A DNA stretch of 7,524 nucleotides from an uncultured Planctomycetaceae bacterium (GTDB lineage: Bacteria > Planctomycetota > Planctomycetia > Planctomycetales > Planctomycetaceae). The stretch is taken from NCBI GenBank assembly GCA_903823545.1, contig CAIJTL010001101.1, positions 1 to 7,524 on the forward strand, given 5' to 3'. Of this stretch, positions 6,138 to 7,524 are shown piece by piece; position 1 is the stretch's first letter, and each line of letters starts with the position of its first letter. Both the position numbers and the translations under genes were made by a program. The notes beneath the pieces were generated by a model. It worked only from the letters and a program-made list of their open reading frames with translations, did not search any database and was not told the origin of the DNA.

Positions 6138-6265
6138 CAACACCATAATCATAGTCTTCCGCAAGACGGCCGACGAACGAAGATCTGTAAGAGCCCAACG
6201 ATTCAATTCTCACAACCGACGATCGCATTCTTTCGTGATCGCGTCCGAAAATCTAAGGCATAACC

Positions 6266-6934
6266 ATGATCCGTGTGTTACTCGCCGATGATCACGTCAT
6301 GATGCGTGCGGGATTGCACCGGTTGATTGGAGATTTCGATGGCTTTGAAGTCGTTGGCGAAGCGTCCAACGGACACGAAACTTTGCAACAGATTGAAAAA
6401 TGCCAACCGAACGTTGTGGTGCTCGACTTGATGATGCCAGGACTTAACGGTTTGGATGCGACGACACGCATTCGACACAGTTTTCCGGACGTTCGAGTTC
6501 TGATTTTGTCGATGAACTCCGCCGAAGAGTATGTCTTGAAGGCGATACGCAATGGAGCACATGGTTATCTCGTCAAAAGTGATTCTCCGTCGGAGCTAGA
6601 ACTTGCACTGCGAGCGGTGGCATCAGGCGAGACATATCTCAGTTCCGCAGTCTCAAAGCATGTCATATCAAGCTACGTGAGTCGTGTTTTGAACGACGAC
6701 TCCGACGACAGCTCTTGGGGCAGGCTGACCCCTCGACTCCAAGAGGTTCTCAAACTTGTGGCAGAGGGATACACGACGAAGCAGATCGCAATCAAACTTG
6801 AGTTGAGCCCGAAAACAGTAGAAACCTATCGAGCACAGCTCATGCAGGCATTGCGAATTAATGACGTTGCAGGTTTGGTCCGATACGCGGTCGGTAAGGG
6901 CTTAGTGACTGCTGAATCATGTCTTCAGAGATAA
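6266..6934 (+). CDS. NarL/LuxR-type two-component response regulator
   Basis: This 222-residue protein is a complete response regulator: it is phosphorylated by a histidine kinase and then binds DNA. The receiver (1-120) has every expected residue: acidic pair D8-D9, phospho-acceptor D54 (LDLMMPG), S82, Y101 and K104. After a polar linker (about 140-152), a LuxR-type helix-turn-helix begins at LTPRLQEVLKLVAEG (154-168), with the recognition region TTKQIAIKLELSPKTVETY (170-188). AAGG lies 7 bases before the ATG. The next gene begins 9 bases after its stop and encodes a close paralogue, so both are probably one operon. There is no kinase gene in the window, so the signal and targets are unknown. 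Confidence 0.96.
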   Translation: MIRVLLADDHVMMRAGLHRLIGDFDGFEVVGEASNGHETLQQIEKCQPNVVVLDLMMPGLNGLDATTRIRHSFPDVRVLILSMNSAEEYVLKAIRNGAHGYLVKSDSPSELELALRAVASGETYLSSAVSKHVISSYVSRVLNDDSDDSSWGRLTPRLQEVLKLVAEGYTTKQIAIKLELSPKTVETYRAQLMQALRINDVAGLVRYAVGKGLVTAESCLQR

Positions 6935-6943
6935 TCGACCTTT

Positions 6944-7524
6944 ATGATGTCTTACCCTGATACGACGCAGAAAATACGGCTTCTTTTAGCTGATGATCAT
7001 GAATTAATCCGTGCTGGCATTCGCTCACTCATCAGCAATTTTGAAAACGTCGAAGTTGTTGGGGAAGCCCGAAGCGGCCACGAAGCACTGGTGTTTGTCG
7101 ATCGTCTTTCTCCAAATATTGTGTTGCTAGACATCTTGATGCCTGGGTTGAATGGCCTCGAGGTTTTGCTTCGCATCAAGAAAGAGTTTCCAGAAGTCTG
7201 CGTGATTATGTTGTCGATGAACTCGGCAGAAGAGTACGTGCTGCAAGCCATGCGGTCGGGGGCGTCCGGCTACCTTGTGAAAAGCGACTCACCAAGAGAG
7301 TTGGAGTTAGCAATTCGTGCGGTTGCTCGCGGAGACACCTATCTCAGTGCTGCCGTTTCCAAACACGTCATTGCCGGATACCTCAGCAATCAAGCGGAGG
7401 CTTCAAGTTCGTCTGGTTCATCCTTTGACAAGCTGACGCCGCGACAGCGTGAGGTCTTGCAGTTGATCGCAGAGGGGCAATCCACGAAACAAATCGCCGC
7501 AACTCTTGGCCTCAGCGCAAAAAC
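6944..7524 (+). CDS. Second NarL/LuxR-type response regulator, cut by the window end
   Basis: The frame stays open to the last base: 193 codons plus two bases are visible, and about 30-40 residues are missing by comparison with its neighbour. It opens with two ATGs in a row (6944, 6947), and ribosome-site similarity is weak, so translation may be coupled to the preceding gene 9 bases upstream. The receiver has D17-D18, phospho-acceptor D63 (LLDILMPG), S91 and K113. The linker is serine-rich (SSSSGSSF, about 154-161), and the helix-turn-helix begins at LTPRQREVLQL (164-174). Over 138 aligned receiver positions I count about 89 identities with the first regulator, including the long shared stretches LSMNSAEEYVL and GYLVKSDSP. 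The linker differs most. The truncation is an effect of the window, not of the gene. Confidence 0.93.
   Translation, partial: MMSYPDTTQKIRLLLADDHELIRAGIRSLISNFENVEVVGEARSGHEALVFVDRLSPNIVLLDILMPGLNGLEVLLRIKKEFPEVCVIMLSMNSAEEYVLQAMRSGASGYLVKSDSPRELELAIRAVARGDTYLSAAVSKHVIAGYLSNQAEASSSSGSSFDKLTPRQREVLQLIAEGQSTKQIAATLGLSAK

Larger units (their letters stand above)
5910..6265. other. Divergent intergenic region between the kinase and regulator genes
   Basis: These 356 bases must hold the promoters of both divergent genes. I see a small inverted repeat ATGACG-N6-CGTCAT (5953-5970), close to the upstream alternative kinase start. There are two TTGGCA copies (6080-6085 and 6099-6104), a small hairpin GTCTT-CCGC-AAGAC (6154-6167), and GATCGC repeated 16 bases apart (6221 and 6237). 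A 60-codon minus-strand frame at 6024-6206 has no protein-like character. No RNA gene is recognised. Confidence 0.5.

Noticed and set aside
6024..6206. 60-codon minus-strand frame upstream of the kinase gene
   Set aside because: No ribosome site, domain or plausible composition; it lies in the divergent promoter region.
6278..6562. Antisense frames in both regulator genes with similar sequence (also 6292-6552 and 6997-7251)
   Set aside because: The resemblance between them is a mirror of the conserved receiver coding sequence, not evidence for antisense genes.

Overview
The window looks like chromosomal DNA from a planctomycete, probably of the Pirellulaceae/Rhodopirellula type. This is inferred from protein style, not from a search. 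The grounds are a class III cyclase with a GDFQGDAALGFWGWP core and a C-terminal WDGV tail, NarL-type regulators with a YLVKSDSP motif, moderate GC by eye, and a large palindromic element at the left edge. There is no tRNA, rRNA or CRISPR array.

Layout. At 1-63 there is a long imperfect palindrome (REP-like). Minus-strand genes follow: a cytosolic FKBP-type peptidyl-prolyl isomerase (117-533, TTG start), a symmetrical terminator hairpin (593-660), an FHA-GAF-class III nucleotide cyclase (693-2561), and a large MscS-type mechanosensitive channel with a signal peptide and a long periplasmic coiled coil (2690-4390). The channel and cyclase genes are 128 bases apart, in the same direction, with no convincing terminator between them, so co-transcription is possible. 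A 25-codon ORF overlaps the channel stop codon.

The stretch 4391-4958 has no intact gene. It holds a short protein fragment that resembles the N-terminus of ISL3-type transposases and some inverted repeats, so it is probably the remains of an insertion sequence. Next comes a PfkB-family sugar kinase on the minus strand (4959-5909).

After a divergent intergenic region (5910-6265), the plus strand carries two adjacent, closely related NarL/LuxR-type response regulators (6266-6934, and 6944 to the window end, truncated). Their receivers match at about 89 of 138 positions by hand count, which points to tandem duplication. No histidine kinase lies in the window.

Functionally this is a sensing and signalling neighbourhood: a tension-gated channel, a multi-domain cyclase and a pair of response regulators, with a folding helper and a sugar kinase alongside. 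I see no clearly new multi-gene system. The points most worth a second look are the altered base-recognition residues of the cyclase, its possible coupling to the channel, the tandem regulators, and the decayed mobile element.
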